From JAEUSG01 sp964590225 (lineage in GTDB: Bacteria > Fibrobacterota > OXYB2-FULL-49-7 > JAEUSG01): a DNA stretch of 64,000 bases. The notes beneath the pieces were generated by a model, which made no database searches, was not told the origin of the DNA, and saw only the letters and a list, made by a program, of their open reading frames with translations. The position numbers were made by a program, and so were the translations under genes. The stretch is taken from positions 44,147-108,146 of the forward strand of contig CAZPWS010000004.1 of NCBI GenBank assembly GCA_964590225.1. Direction: 5' to 3'. Shown here in pieces: positions 8,941 to 16,926 of the stretch. Within the stretch, counting starts at the first letter, position 1. The number at the start of each line of letters is the position of its first letter.

Positions 8941-9464
8941 TTGTCTTGATATATCCTTGACGAAGTTGTTTCTATCTGTCCCTGATATTTACCGTGATAT
9001 GGATTTTGAGCAGACTGCTCCATTGACACAATAACAATCTGACATATTCGCCTGCCTGCTTCTAGTTTAATTGGTATCCGGTTAGCGTTATATAATTCGA
9101 GCGTTACTGTACCCTCAAAACCGGGATCAACCCAACCTGCGTTTTGGATAAATAGCCCCATCCTTCCAATGGAGCTGCGGCCTTCAACAAAAGCCGTAAG
9201 ATTAGGCGGCAAACTGATATATTCGATTGTTGACGCTAAAAGAAAAGAGTGCGGTGGAATAATTATTTGCGATTGTCTAAACTCGACATAATGCGCGGTA
9301 TTCTGAAGATCAAGTAATTGCGTCTGCTTTTCATCCAATTGCAAAAAATGGTCTGATAGTCTTAAATCAATTGAAGCGGGCTGGATCTGCTCGTCAGTAA
9401 GCGGATCAATCCGAAGAATTTTATCTTTAAGAAGCTTTCGTAGTTTGTTGTCACTTTGTACCAT
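8937..9464 (-). CDS. dcd: dCTP deaminase
   Basis: Converts dCTP to dUTP and ammonia (or to dUMP in bifunctional members), feeding dTTP synthesis. The 175-residue length is normal for the trimeric family. Diagnostic motifs: QPASIDLRLSD near 28-38, EGRSSIGRMGL at 94-104 and AGWVDPGFEGTVTLEL at 109-124, where E123 is the expected catalytic glutamate. A clear ribosome site (AGGAG) precedes the ATG at 9464, which overlaps the nrdG end by 14 bp. Directly following the anaerobic ribonucleotide reductase, which makes dCTP, it forms a short deoxynucleotide supply unit. The same mRNA continues into the B12 uptake genes. Confidence 0.95.
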   Translation of the reverse strand: MVQSDNKLRKLLKDKILRIDPLTDEQIQPASIDLRLSDHFLQLDEKQTQLLDLQNTAHYVEFRQSQIIIPPHSFLLASTIEYISLPPNLTAFVEGRSSIGRMGLFIQNAGWVDPGFEGTVTLELYNANRIPIKLEAGRRICQIVIVSMEQSAQNPYHGKYQGQIETTSSRIYQDK

Positions 9465-10068
9465 ATAATTCTCCTAATAAAGCTGTCTGTTTTATAAAAG
9501 GAAGAAGACGGTGCCTTGTCCCTTTGGGCAGTATGGAATTTATCGCTTCAAGGTCATCGATCGAATTTATCTCACTATGTAAGGTGGTTCGAAACTCATG
9601 AGGAATACCACTCTGTAAAATTAACCTAACGCTCTCCATAATTGCGTCGAACGGCACATCAGAAGCTGAGACCGATTTGTGCAGCTGTTTTGGAGCCTTT
9701 ATGTCCATAGCTACATAATCAACCAAGTTGTTTTCTAAAATTATGCATAACATTGCCGGTTTGCTGCCATTGGTATCAAGTTTTACAGAATATTCAAGCG
9801 AACGGATTTTTCTTAAAAAGTCCGGTAAATCTTCATGCAGTGTCGGTTCTCCTCCGGTCACAACCACATTTTTAACTTTATTCCGCCGAGCTTTAAGATG
9901 TTCATAAACCTTTTCTTCGCTAATTATATCACCGTAAAGCTGAGGCAAAACAAGCTCCGGATTATGACAATATGAACAGCGGAAATTGCAACCCTGTGTA
10001 AACAAAACCATTGCCGGTTTTCCGGGATAATCGGTAAGAGAAAGCGGTTCGATACCTGCGATTCTCAT
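9451..10068 (-). CDS. nrdG: Anaerobic ribonucleotide reductase activating protein (radical SAM)
   Basis: A 205-residue radical SAM enzyme that installs the glycyl radical on NrdD. The [4Fe-4S] motif CNFRCSYC has cysteines at 27, 31 and 34. Other radical SAM landmarks are VVTGGEPTLHEDLP and KLDTNGSKP. The opening GIEPLSLTDYPGKPAM and the length match the NrdG2-like activases of anaerobes. The start overlaps the nrdD stop by 4 bp, so the two proteins are probably made in coupled amounts. Confidence 0.95.
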   Translation of the reverse strand: MRIAGIEPLSLTDYPGKPAMVLFTQGCNFRCSYCHNPELVLPQLYGDIISEEKVYEHLKARRNKVKNVVVTGGEPTLHEDLPDFLRKIRSLEYSVKLDTNGSKPAMLCIILENNLVDYVAMDIKAPKQLHKSVSASDVPFDAIMESVRLILQSGIPHEFRTTLHSEINSIDDLEAINSILPKGTRHRLLPFIKQTALLGELYGTK

Positions 10069-12212
10069 GATACATTTTCCGGAACAATATATTTTTTTCT
10101 TACAGAAAATTCAGCTAACTTGGCATCGTTCCATTGACTTGTAGGTCTTAAATATCCAACAACCCTTGAATATATTTCGCAAATACCATTGCAACGCGGG
10201 CACTCTTTCACCTCGCCTGTAAGGTAACCGTGTTCGGGACACACACTGAATGAGGGAGAAAAAGTGAAATATGGCAAATGATAATTAGCGCATATTGTTC
10301 GTGTAAGCTCTTTAAGTGCATTTGGATCAGAAACCCGTTCGCCAAGATAAAGATGCAAAACTGTGCCGCCTGTATATTGTGTCTGGAGGGAATCCTGTAA
10401 GTCGAGAGTTTTGAAGATGTCATTAGTAAGTGTAACAGGCAGATGTGTCGAGTTTGTATAGAATGGCGATGTTGCTGAAGAAGCAGGGTTCCCAAACGCG
10501 GCATTGCTGAAACGGTCAGCGTCTTTGCGTGCTAAACGATAAGAAGTTCCTTCTGCGGGTGTCGCTTCAAGGTTGTAAAGGTGCCCTGTCTCTTCCTGAA
10601 ACTTGACTAAGATGTCTCGGATGTATTCAAGCGTTCGTTTGGCAAAAGCTTGTCCTGCTTCTGTTCCGATATGCGTATCATGCAGATTCAGCGCCGCTTC
10701 ATTCATGCCGATTATACCGATTGTAGAGAAATGGTTATGCCAATAGGCACCAAATCTTTTTTTTATGTTTCGCAAATAAAAACTCGAATACGGATACAGA
10801 TTATTGTCGGTAAACTTTTCGAGGATTTTGCGTTTGACTTCAAGACTTGTCCTGGCGATCTCAAGCAACTTGTGTATGCGAATTATGAAATCATCCTCAT
10901 CTTTCGATAAAAGCGCAAGTCGTGGCATATTAAGCGTTACCACGCCGACAGAGCCCGTTAATGGATTGGCCCCAAAAAGGCCGCCGCCCTTACGGTTTAG
11001 CTTTCTTAAATCAAGACGAAGACGGCAGCACATCGAGCGCGCGTCTTCCGGCGACATATCAGAATTAACAAAGTTCGAAAAGTATGGGATGCCGTATTTT
11101 GCGGTGATTTCCCATAAGCCGGCCCTTTTGGGGTTATCCCAATCGAAGCCTTTTGTAATGTTGTATGTTGGTATTGGAAAGGTAAAAACTCTTCCCTTTG
11201 CATCCCCTTCCTGCATAACCTCCCAAAAAGCCTCGTTAAGCACATCCATCTCTTTTTGGAAATCACCATAAACCTGTTCCTGCATTTGACCGCCTACTAC
11301 AACAGCCTGATTCATAAGTGTTTCCGGCACTTCAAGATCGAATGTGAGATTTGTAAATGGAGTCTGAAAACCTACCCGCGTAGGAACATTCAAATTGTAA
11401 ACAAATTCCTGCAACGCCTGTTTAACTTCCTTGTAGGAAAGTTTGTCGAACGCTATAAAGGGGGCAAGAAGTGTATCGAAATTTCCAAAAGCCTGAGCGC
11501 CGGCCGCTTCGCCCTGCAAGGTGAAAAAGAAGTTGGTTATTTGCCCGAGAGCTGTACGAAAATGTTTTGGCGGTGAGCACTCAATTTTTCCGGCAACTCC
11601 CTTAAAACCTTCACGAAGCAGATCCTGCAAATCCCATCCTACACAGTAAACGGCCAGAGTATTGAGATCGTGTATGTGGAAGTCTCCATTCTCGTGCGCA
11701 GATCTCACCTCGGATGGATAAAGATTTTCAAGCCAGTATGTTTTGGAAAGTTCCGAGGCAATGTAATTATTAAGCCCTTGTAGAGAGTAGGTCATATTGC
11801 TATTCTCTTTAACCTGCCAATCGCTTTTATGAAGATACTGGTTTATGAGATCAACATTGGATTTTGTGACAATCGCCCTCAAGTGGGCGTGTTGCTCACG
11901 GTAAAGGATATAAGCCTTAGCCGTTTTCTTATAAACAGAGTTAAGAAGTACCTCTTCAACAATGTTTTGTATGGCTTCAACATCAGGCAGATCGAGACCG
12001 GTATTATGCTGCAAAATCGCAAGAACCTTAAGTGAAAAATGCGTTGCTGTGTCCATTGTAAACTCACCGGTCGCTTTACCGGCCTTAGCAATGGCCTGTG
12101 TGATTTTGGATAAATCGAAACGGGTAATTTCTCCGTTCCGTTTTTTTACGCTTATAACAGCAGAAAGTGTTTGTTGGGAAACATTTTTTTCGACAGATAC
12201 ATCTGAAAGCAT
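10065..12212 (-). CDS. nrdD: Anaerobic (class III) ribonucleoside-triphosphate reductase
   Basis: Reduces ribonucleotides to deoxyribonucleotides with a glycyl radical, under anaerobic conditions and without B12. From the chosen start the protein is 715 residues. Near the N-terminus (about 20-105) is an ATP-cone allosteric domain (VKKRNGEITRFDLSKI). The glycyl-radical core follows. A C-terminal zinc site is formed by CPEHGY and CPRCNG, and the glycyl radical site is RVVGYLRP, about 30 residues from the end. I place the start at the ATG at 12212, six bases after AAGGGGG; a TTG two codons upstream would sit too close to it. Expression should depend on the riboswitch and terminator immediately upstream. 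Confidence 0.96.
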   Translation of the reverse strand: MLSDVSVEKNVSQQTLSAVISVKKRNGEITRFDLSKITQAIAKAGKATGEFTMDTATHFSLKVLAILQHNTGLDLPDVEAIQNIVEEVLLNSVYKKTAKAYILYREQHAHLRAIVTKSNVDLINQYLHKSDWQVKENSNMTYSLQGLNNYIASELSKTYWLENLYPSEVRSAHENGDFHIHDLNTLAVYCVGWDLQDLLREGFKGVAGKIECSPPKHFRTALGQITNFFFTLQGEAAGAQAFGNFDTLLAPFIAFDKLSYKEVKQALQEFVYNLNVPTRVGFQTPFTNLTFDLEVPETLMNQAVVVGGQMQEQVYGDFQKEMDVLNEAFWEVMQEGDAKGRVFTFPIPTYNITKGFDWDNPKRAGLWEITAKYGIPYFSNFVNSDMSPEDARSMCCRLRLDLRKLNRKGGGLFGANPLTGSVGVVTLNMPRLALLSKDEDDFIIRIHKLLEIARTSLEVKRKILEKFTDNNLYPYSSFYLRNIKKRFGAYWHNHFSTIGIIGMNEAALNLHDTHIGTEAGQAFAKRTLEYIRDILVKFQEETGHLYNLEATPAEGTSYRLARKDADRFSNAAFGNPASSATSPFYTNSTHLPVTLTNDIFKTLDLQDSLQTQYTGGTVLHLYLGERVSDPNALKELTRTICANYHLPYFTFSPSFSVCPEHGYLTGEVKECPRCNGICEIYSRVVGYLRPTSQWNDAKLAEFSVRKKYIVPENVS

Positions 12213-12230
12213 GGACAACCCCCTTAAATG

Positions 12231-12257
12231 AAAAAATCCTGCCCAAAATAGGCAGGA
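12231..12257 (-). terminator. Intrinsic terminator in the riboswitch expression platform
   Basis: On the transcribed strand, TCCTGCC and GGCAGGA form a perfect 7-bp stem around a 7-base loop, followed at once by six U residues. It lies between the cobalamin aptamer and nrdD, only about 19 bases before the nrdD start codon, which is where a transcriptional off-switch is expected. A second hairpin (AGCTTT/AAAGCT, 12285-12303) lies between the aptamer and the terminator. Confidence 0.88.
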
Positions 12258-12313
12258 CTTACATTAAGTGACCATGCTTTTTTGAGCTTTTTACGCGAAA
12301 GCTAACTATATTG

Positions 12314-12464
12314 CTGAAAACCAAAATATCCTGACTTACGGTTCGTTCTACTTGCCCAGCCTTCCCAACTCTGTTAAAGAGTAGTGGCATCTAAAAAGGC
12401 GTTCGTCCCCGCTCACAGTGACGCGATCGTGCTTGAATTTCACAAGCTTCCTTTGGTGAATCAG
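12314..12464 (-). promoter_or_regulatory. Cobalamin (B12) riboswitch aptamer
   Basis: Read on the minus strand, the 152-303 nt upstream leader of nrdD contains the conserved elements of a cobalamin aptamer in order: a closing P1 helix (CTGA..CCAAA pairing with TTTGG..TCAG), a GCTTG-TGAAATT-CAAGC hairpin, the core GTCACTGTGAGCGGGGACG, GATGCCACTA, GGGAAGGC, and a B12-box-like AAGTCAGGA. The 3' part of the B12 box departs from consensus. The aptamer is followed by an intrinsic terminator, so binding of adenosylcobalamin or another cobalamin is predicted to stop transcription of nrdD-nrdG-dcd-btu genes. This placement is the main evidence that the downstream importer handles B12. Confidence 0.9.
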
Positions 12465-12487
12465 TTTAAAAGAACAACTCTAAACAC

Positions 12488-12516
12488 AATATAATGTGTT
12501 TGCAAATTTTTGTCAA
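12488..12516 (-). promoter_or_regulatory. Strong sigma-70-type promoter of the riboswitch unit
   Basis: On the minus strand a perfect -35 box TTGACA (12511-12516) and a -10 box TATATT (12488-12493) are separated by exactly 17 bases. Transcription would begin near 12480, a few bases before the cobalamin aptamer. The promoter lies just after the nifU stop, so the nrd/btu unit has its own start site. Confidence 0.8.
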
Positions 12517-12530
12517 CCCATATGTTTGAG

Positions 12531-13496
12531 TTAAGGTTTATAAGACTGAACACTTAATAATTCACTTACCTCTTCTCTAAGAACAGACTGAATAAAATCA
12601 AGTGTCCCTCGCCCCGCACTCGCACAAGATGCACACGCACCGAGATATTGAATGTAGATGGTGTCTCCCACTATATCCATTATTTCCACTCCACCAGAAT
12701 CAGCAGAAAGACTTGGCCTAACAGAAGCGTCAAGCACCTTCTCAAGTACTTTCAGTTTTTGTGGGATAGTCATGCTTTTAAAATCATTCTTGCCCATCGA
12801 GGTACCCGCAAGCTTTGAAGCACTCTTGTTTTTATTTAGCATACCATCAAGAATATCGACAAGATAAACATTTTTAGGTTCATGCCCACCTGGCCTAATA
12901 CATGAACCGCAGTATGAACCGGCACCGGTAACCTCAATAATCTGTTCAACAGTTGTAAGCCCCTTTTCGCGAATAGCATCCTCAATAGATTTTCGTGTAA
13001 TTCTGCCACAGTGGCAAATAATCTCTTTTTCTTCGTAGGTTTTTACATCAACCCCTTTATAATCTGCAACCGCCTTTTTAATAACATCGTATGCCATTAC
13101 GCTGCAATGCATTTTTTGTCCGGGAACCGAAGGTGTGTCTGCCTTGTCCCTAAGCGCAGCTTCAACTTCAAGATTCGTTATGGTTACCGCTTCGTCAACA
13201 TTCTTCCCAATGCACAATTCTGTCATCATATCCGCAGCTGCAATAGCTGTGCCACAGCCATATGATTTAAATTTGGCGTCAACAATCCTGCCTGAAGATT
13301 CATCAACAAGCAAAAAAAGCTCCACAGCATCACCGCAAGCCTCACTGCCATGCAATACATCAATTAGCCGAAGCCCCCTTTTAGCTGCTTCAGCTTCGGT
13401 GAAAGAGCCAAAATGGGTAGGATTATTCATCCGTTGACGCACCTTCTCAGAATATGTGTCCCACAACCCCTTGCCAATTAGCGATTCTTTACCCAT
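12531..13496 (-). CDS. nifU: NifU, full-length Fe-S cluster scaffold
   Basis: A 321-residue three-domain scaffold on which Fe-S clusters are built from sulfur delivered by NifS. Domain 1 (about 1-145) is IscU-like, with cysteines at 54 (ACGD), 81 (GCGTA) and 131 (HCSVMA). Domain 2 (about 158-205) is a BFD-like [2Fe-2S] module with C161, C163, C196 and C199. Domain 3 (about 245-315) is an Nfu domain with the CASC pair at 288 and 291. It overlaps nifS by 8 bp in the usual functional pair. No nitrogenase genes are visible, so this is probably the general Fe-S assembly system, as in some anaerobes and epsilonproteobacteria, supplying clients such as NrdG and the radical SAM protein at 15574. Confidence 0.95.
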   Translation of the reverse strand: MGKESLIGKGLWDTYSEKVRQRMNNPTHFGSFTEAEAAKRGLRLIDVLHGSEACGDAVELFLLVDESSGRIVDAKFKSYGCGTAIAAADMMTELCIGKNVDEAVTITNLEVEAALRDKADTPSVPGQKMHCSVMAYDVIKKAVADYKGVDVKTYEEKEIICHCGRITRKSIEDAIREKGLTTVEQIIEVTGAGSYCGSCIRPGGHEPKNVYLVDILDGMLNKNKSASKLAGTSMGKNDFKSMTIPQKLKVLEKVLDASVRPSLSADSGGVEIMDIVGDTIYIQYLGACASCASAGRGTLDFIQSVLREEVSELLSVQSYKP

Positions 13497-14676
13497 TTGT
13501 TAAATCCTCTTTATACGCTGTTGAAATGCTTCTTAATCTTCTAACCGTTTTACGGACTATATCAATTGCATATTCAATCTCTTTTTCGGTTGTATATCTG
13601 GAGAGCGAGAAGCGTATAGCCGAATGTGTTAATTCGGGCGGTAGTCGCATAGCAGTAAGTACATATGAAGCCCTCTCACTCCCAGAAGCACAGGCAGAAC
13701 CTGTTGAGGCTGCAATTCCAGCCTCGTTTAAATCCCATAAAACTGCCTCACCCTCCACGCCCTTAAAAATTAGACTGCTTGTGTTTGGGGTTCGGGGCGC
13801 CCCTTTTCCGTTTATTAGTACATCAGGTATTGTTTCAAGAATATTTGACTCAAAAGCATCACGCAATGCCTTTACATGTGTAAGCTCAATATTTATTCCC
13901 GACTTTGCCAATTTTGCCGCTGCCCCAAGGCCAGCAATAGCCGGCATATTTAGCGTTCCACCGCGAAGCCCCCCCATTTGCTCTCCACCCAATATCAGCG
14001 GTAACAGCCGCACGCCAGCCTTGATATAAAGAGCCCCGATTCCCTTGGGAGCGTGGAATTTATGGCCTGAATAGGTAAGAAAGTCGATATTCCCGCTATT
14101 TACGGAAACAGGTAGCTTACCAATTGCCTGTGTTGCATCGGTATGAAACAGGACACCCTTTTTGCGACACAAGGCGGCAATATCATCAACTGGATTTATT
14201 ACGCCTGTTTCATTGTTAGCCCACATAACAGAAACAAGCGCCGTCCTGTCTGATATTGCCTGTTCTATGGTAGCAACTTCTATATATCCATCTGCACATA
14301 CCGGCAAATAAGTAACTTTAACACCGAGAGTTGCAAGATAATCAAGACAACTATTTACAGATGGATGTTCAATATTGGTTGTTATTATTTCGTCCTTCAG
14401 ACCAGTTCGGATATACTGATTGTAAATCCCATACAATACAGTGTTATTGCCCTCTGTACCGCATGAATTTATTACAACACTGTCTTCGTCTTTGGCATCT
14501 ATCAGCCGATAGAGATTATCATAAGCTTCCGCAAGATGAATTCGGGTATCAGCACCAAATTTATGTAAGCTGTTTGGATTACCGTACAAATCAGTTAGAA
14601 ATGGAAGTATTGCCGCTCTAACTTCTGGCGCCACGGCAGTCGTGGCATTATTGTCAAGATAAACAATCTGTTTCAT
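13489..14676 (-). CDS. nifS: Cysteine desulfurase NifS
   Basis: A PLP enzyme that takes sulfur from cysteine for Fe-S assembly. From the ATG at 14676 (MKQIVYLDNNATT, the classic NifS opening) it is 395 residues. An upstream extension of the frame is AT-rich, not conserved in appearance, and would run into the divergent agmatinase gene, so I left it out. The PLP lysine is in SGHKFHAPKG, and the catalytic persulfide cysteine is in STGSACASGS. The order nifS-nifU with overlapping ends is standard. Divergent transcription with the agmatinase gene leaves 52 bp for both promoters. Confidence 0.94.
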   Translation of the reverse strand: MKQIVYLDNNATTAVAPEVRAAILPFLTDLYGNPNSLHKFGADTRIHLAEAYDNLYRLIDAKDEDSVVINSCGTEGNNTVLYGIYNQYIRTGLKDEIITTNIEHPSVNSCLDYLATLGVKVTYLPVCADGYIEVATIEQAISDRTALVSVMWANNETGVINPVDDIAALCRKKGVLFHTDATQAIGKLPVSVNSGNIDFLTYSGHKFHAPKGIGALYIKAGVRLLPLILGGEQMGGLRGGTLNMPAIAGLGAAAKLAKSGINIELTHVKALRDAFESNILETIPDVLINGKGAPRTPNTSSLIFKGVEGEAVLWDLNEAGIAASTGSACASGSERASYVLTAMRLPPELTHSAIRFSLSRYTTEKEIEYAIDIVRKTVRRLRSISTAYKEDLTNG

Positions 14677-14728
14677 ACCAAAAAAATAGTATTTAGCAGA
14701 TATGAAATAATAATTTAGATTATTCTGC

Positions 14729-15595
14729 ATGAGAATAGAATTCGGACGCGGTGAAATACCCGGAAAATTTACAGAATACAATAGTTCAAAAATCGTAATA
14801 ATTCCAGTGCCATACGAGGGTACGGTGAGTTATGGACATGGCGCTGCCGCCGCTCCTGAAGCAATTCTGAAAGCCTCTTATTACCAGGAATTTTACGATG
14901 ATGAACTCAATATTGAAACTTACAAATGCGGAATCCATACTCTGCCTGTCATAAAACCGTGTAAATCACCCAAAGAGATGATTGACCGTGTCGAACAAGT
15001 AGCTGACAGTGTTATTGCCGATGGCAAAATCCCTTTTATGCTGGGAGGTGAACATTCGATATCATTCGGGCTATACAAAGCACTACACAAAAAATATCCT
15101 GATATTGGAGTAGTTCAGATAGACGCCCATGCCGATTTACGGGACTCTTACGAAGGAACAAAATACAGCCACGCCGCTGTAATGCGCCGTATCCGCGAAA
15201 CATGCCAACATACTACCCAGATAGGGATACGATCATTGTGCCGCGAAGAAGCCGATTACATTAAGCAACACAAGGCTTCTGTTTATTTGGCAAAGGATAT
15301 ACACAACAATAATGGCTGGATCGACAAAATGGTAAAGCAACTCCCAGAAGATATTTTTATTACATTCGACATAGACGGCCTTGACCCTTCAATTGTGCCC
15401 CATACCGGTACACCAGAGCCAGGTGGGCTTCTTTGGTATGAAACGCTGGAAATACTAAAAAGAATTTTTAAAGAGAAAAATGTTGTTGGTATAGATTTAG
15501 TGGAACTTGCTTCCGACAATACAAGTCGAAATTCTGATTTCCTTGTTGCCAAACTCGCTTACCGTATGATGGGCTATAAAATCCATTTCTCGTAG
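14729..15595 (+). CDS. speB: Agmatinase/arginase-family ureohydrolase
   Basis: A 288-residue manganese ureohydrolase. The metal ligands are all present: H109 in GGEHS, D132/H134/D136 in DAHADLRD, and D214/D216 in TFDIDGLDPS. The family substrate histidine is in YSHAA (H148). The length and the LRDSYEGTKYSHA loop fit agmatinase (agmatine to putrescine and urea) better than arginase, but substrate choice cannot be settled by eye. Its 3' end overlaps the convergent radical SAM gene by 22 bp. No arginine decarboxylase or spermidine synthase lies beside it. Confidence 0.85.
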   Translation: MRIEFGRGEIPGKFTEYNSSKIVIIPVPYEGTVSYGHGAAAAPEAILKASYYQEFYDDELNIETYKCGIHTLPVIKPCKSPKEMIDRVEQVADSVIADGKIPFMLGGEHSISFGLYKALHKKYPDIGVVQIDAHADLRDSYEGTKYSHAAVMRRIRETCQHTTQIGIRSLCREEADYIKQHKASVYLAKDIHNNNGWIDKMVKQLPEDIFITFDIDGLDPSIVPHTGTPEPGGLLWYETLEILKRIFKEKNVVGIDLVELASDNTSRNSDFLVAKLAYRMMGYKIHFS

Positions 15596-16521
15596 GCATA
15601 TTTCGCTTTAGCAAGCAAACTTCTGAAGCACAAACTATTAAATTGATACATAAAAGAAGGATCCATGTAACAGTTGATGGTACAACCTTCGCAAACCCCC
15701 AATTTACCCGACAGAGCTCTTTCTGCTTTGATTTTCTGGCTATTCCATAAATTTTCAAGTTCACCATTAATCTCATAACCTGCCTGCACGCCATGAAAAC
15801 ATGGAAGGAGCAATCTGTTATCTGCCGATACAACAATAACCGCATCACCAGCTTTACAGACAGGCTTTTCAGATAAATTCCCGCCACGAGCTCTTAATTC
15901 AAGAAACGCGGTATTAACATACACACCCCGTTTGCGTGACCATTTCCGCAGCAAATAATCCAGCTCGCGTGCGTCACTGTTGCCAAAATAGCTGAAGGAA
16001 GGGTCGAGTATAAGAATTGCACCGAATTTGATGGCTGTTCCATACACAAAATCAATTTCATTCTTGTTCTGTTCTGTTAATGTAAATATTATATCAAAAG
16101 CCATTTTTTCACTATATGCCGCCTCCAACCCCAACATGGCTCTCTCAAAGGCTGCCACTCCCCTAACTGAATCATGCACTACGGCGTTTCCATCAATCGA
16201 AATTCGTGGTAAATCAATAACTCCTCTAAGTTCCCTAATCCTTTCTTTTAGAAGTATTCCATTTGTAGTAACGCTCGTAATGAAACCGAGCCGCTTTGCT
16301 TCTACGAGTGCATTCGGCAAATCGCTAAAAAGAAGCGGCTCCCCACCCGTAAAGTCAACAAACTTAGCTCCAATTCTTCGTGCTGCCCTTAAATTATCAA
16401 TAACATTACCAATCGATGCGGTTTTTGGTTCTAAATTAGGAATATTGCAAAATTGACAACGGCAATTACAAGCTGTCGTTACATAGTAGTGCAGCAATAG
16501 GGGCTTTCGCAAAAAGGGCAT
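15574..16521 (-). CDS. Radical SAM protein with SPASM-like C-terminal cysteines
   Basis: A 315-residue radical SAM enzyme. The cluster motif CNCRCQFC has C18, C22 and C25, followed by FTGGEPLLF, SVTTNGI and PRISIDG. The C-terminal third has further cysteines (CKAGD, LPCFHG, VCEGCTINC) arranged like a SPASM or Twitch auxiliary-cluster region. Such enzymes modify peptides or act on small molecules; the substrate is unknown. No obvious small precursor peptide lies next to it. The divergent neighbour is a secreted 123-residue protein, and its 3' end overlaps the agmatinase gene. Confidence 0.85.
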   Translation of the reverse strand: MPFLRKPLLLHYYVTTACNCRCQFCNIPNLEPKTASIGNVIDNLRAARRIGAKFVDFTGGEPLLFSDLPNALVEAKRLGFITSVTTNGILLKERIRELRGVIDLPRISIDGNAVVHDSVRGVAAFERAMLGLEAAYSEKMAFDIIFTLTEQNKNEIDFVYGTAIKFGAILILDPSFSYFGNSDARELDYLLRKWSRKRGVYVNTAFLELRARGGNLSEKPVCKAGDAVIVVSADNRLLLPCFHGVQAGYEINGELENLWNSQKIKAERALSGKLGVCEGCTINCYMDPSFMYQFNSLCFRSLLAKAKYAYEKWIL

Positions 16522-16546
16522 GCTGCGAATATATTATATTTTGACT

Positions 16547-16918
16547 ATGCGTTTCCTTCATGTAGTACCAATAATTGTTGCAGTGTTTACATTGTATTTA
16601 GGCGCAAAGCCGAAACCCGTATCTGTGGAGTCTGGCAAATTAACAGTAACCGGAACAATTTTCCCAAGCTCAATTAACAGAGATGGCCATCCGACCTCAT
16701 TTTTTCTTTCCGTAGTTCCACCATCAGCTCCCGACTCCACTATCGAATACGAAATTATTTCATCCGACAATAAAAACGAAAACCTTGTCAGGTTAATTTA
16801 CCAAACAATAGAGGCTAATTGCCATGTATCAATTGGCAAAAATGGAAAACTATCTTTGTCTATCCTATCGTTCAAAGTACTGGAAAACAGACCTGAAGAC
16901 ATCGAAGAAGAATTTTAG
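16547..16918 (+). CDS. Small secreted protein of unknown function
   Basis: About 123 residues from the ATG at 16547 (MRFLHVVPIIVAVFTLYLG, a signal peptide). A longer frame starts at 16520 but overlaps the divergent radical SAM start. After cleavage the mature part is about 100 residues with strand-like segments (KLTVTGTIFPS, TSFFLSVVPP, KLSLSILSF) and an acidic tail (ENRPEDIEEEF). No cysteine pairs or catalytic motifs stand out. It ends 8 bp before uvrA and may be co-transcribed with it. I do not recognise the family. Confidence 0.6.
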   Translation: MRFLHVVPIIVAVFTLYLGAKPKPVSVESGKLTVTGTIFPSSINRDGHPTSFFLSVVPPSAPDSTIEYEIISSDNKNENLVRLIYQTIEANCHVSIGKNGKLSLSILSFKVLENRPEDIEEEF

Positions 16919-16926
16919 GTTTTGAA

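Noticed and set aside
10804..11271. Plus-strand frame of 155 codons opposite nrdD
   Set aside because: It is the antisense of conserved nrdD codons, with no start signal.
13454..14029. Plus-strand frame of 191 codons opposite nifS
   Set aside because: It covers the conserved nifS coding sequence, has no ribosome site, and its translation has no recognisable domain.
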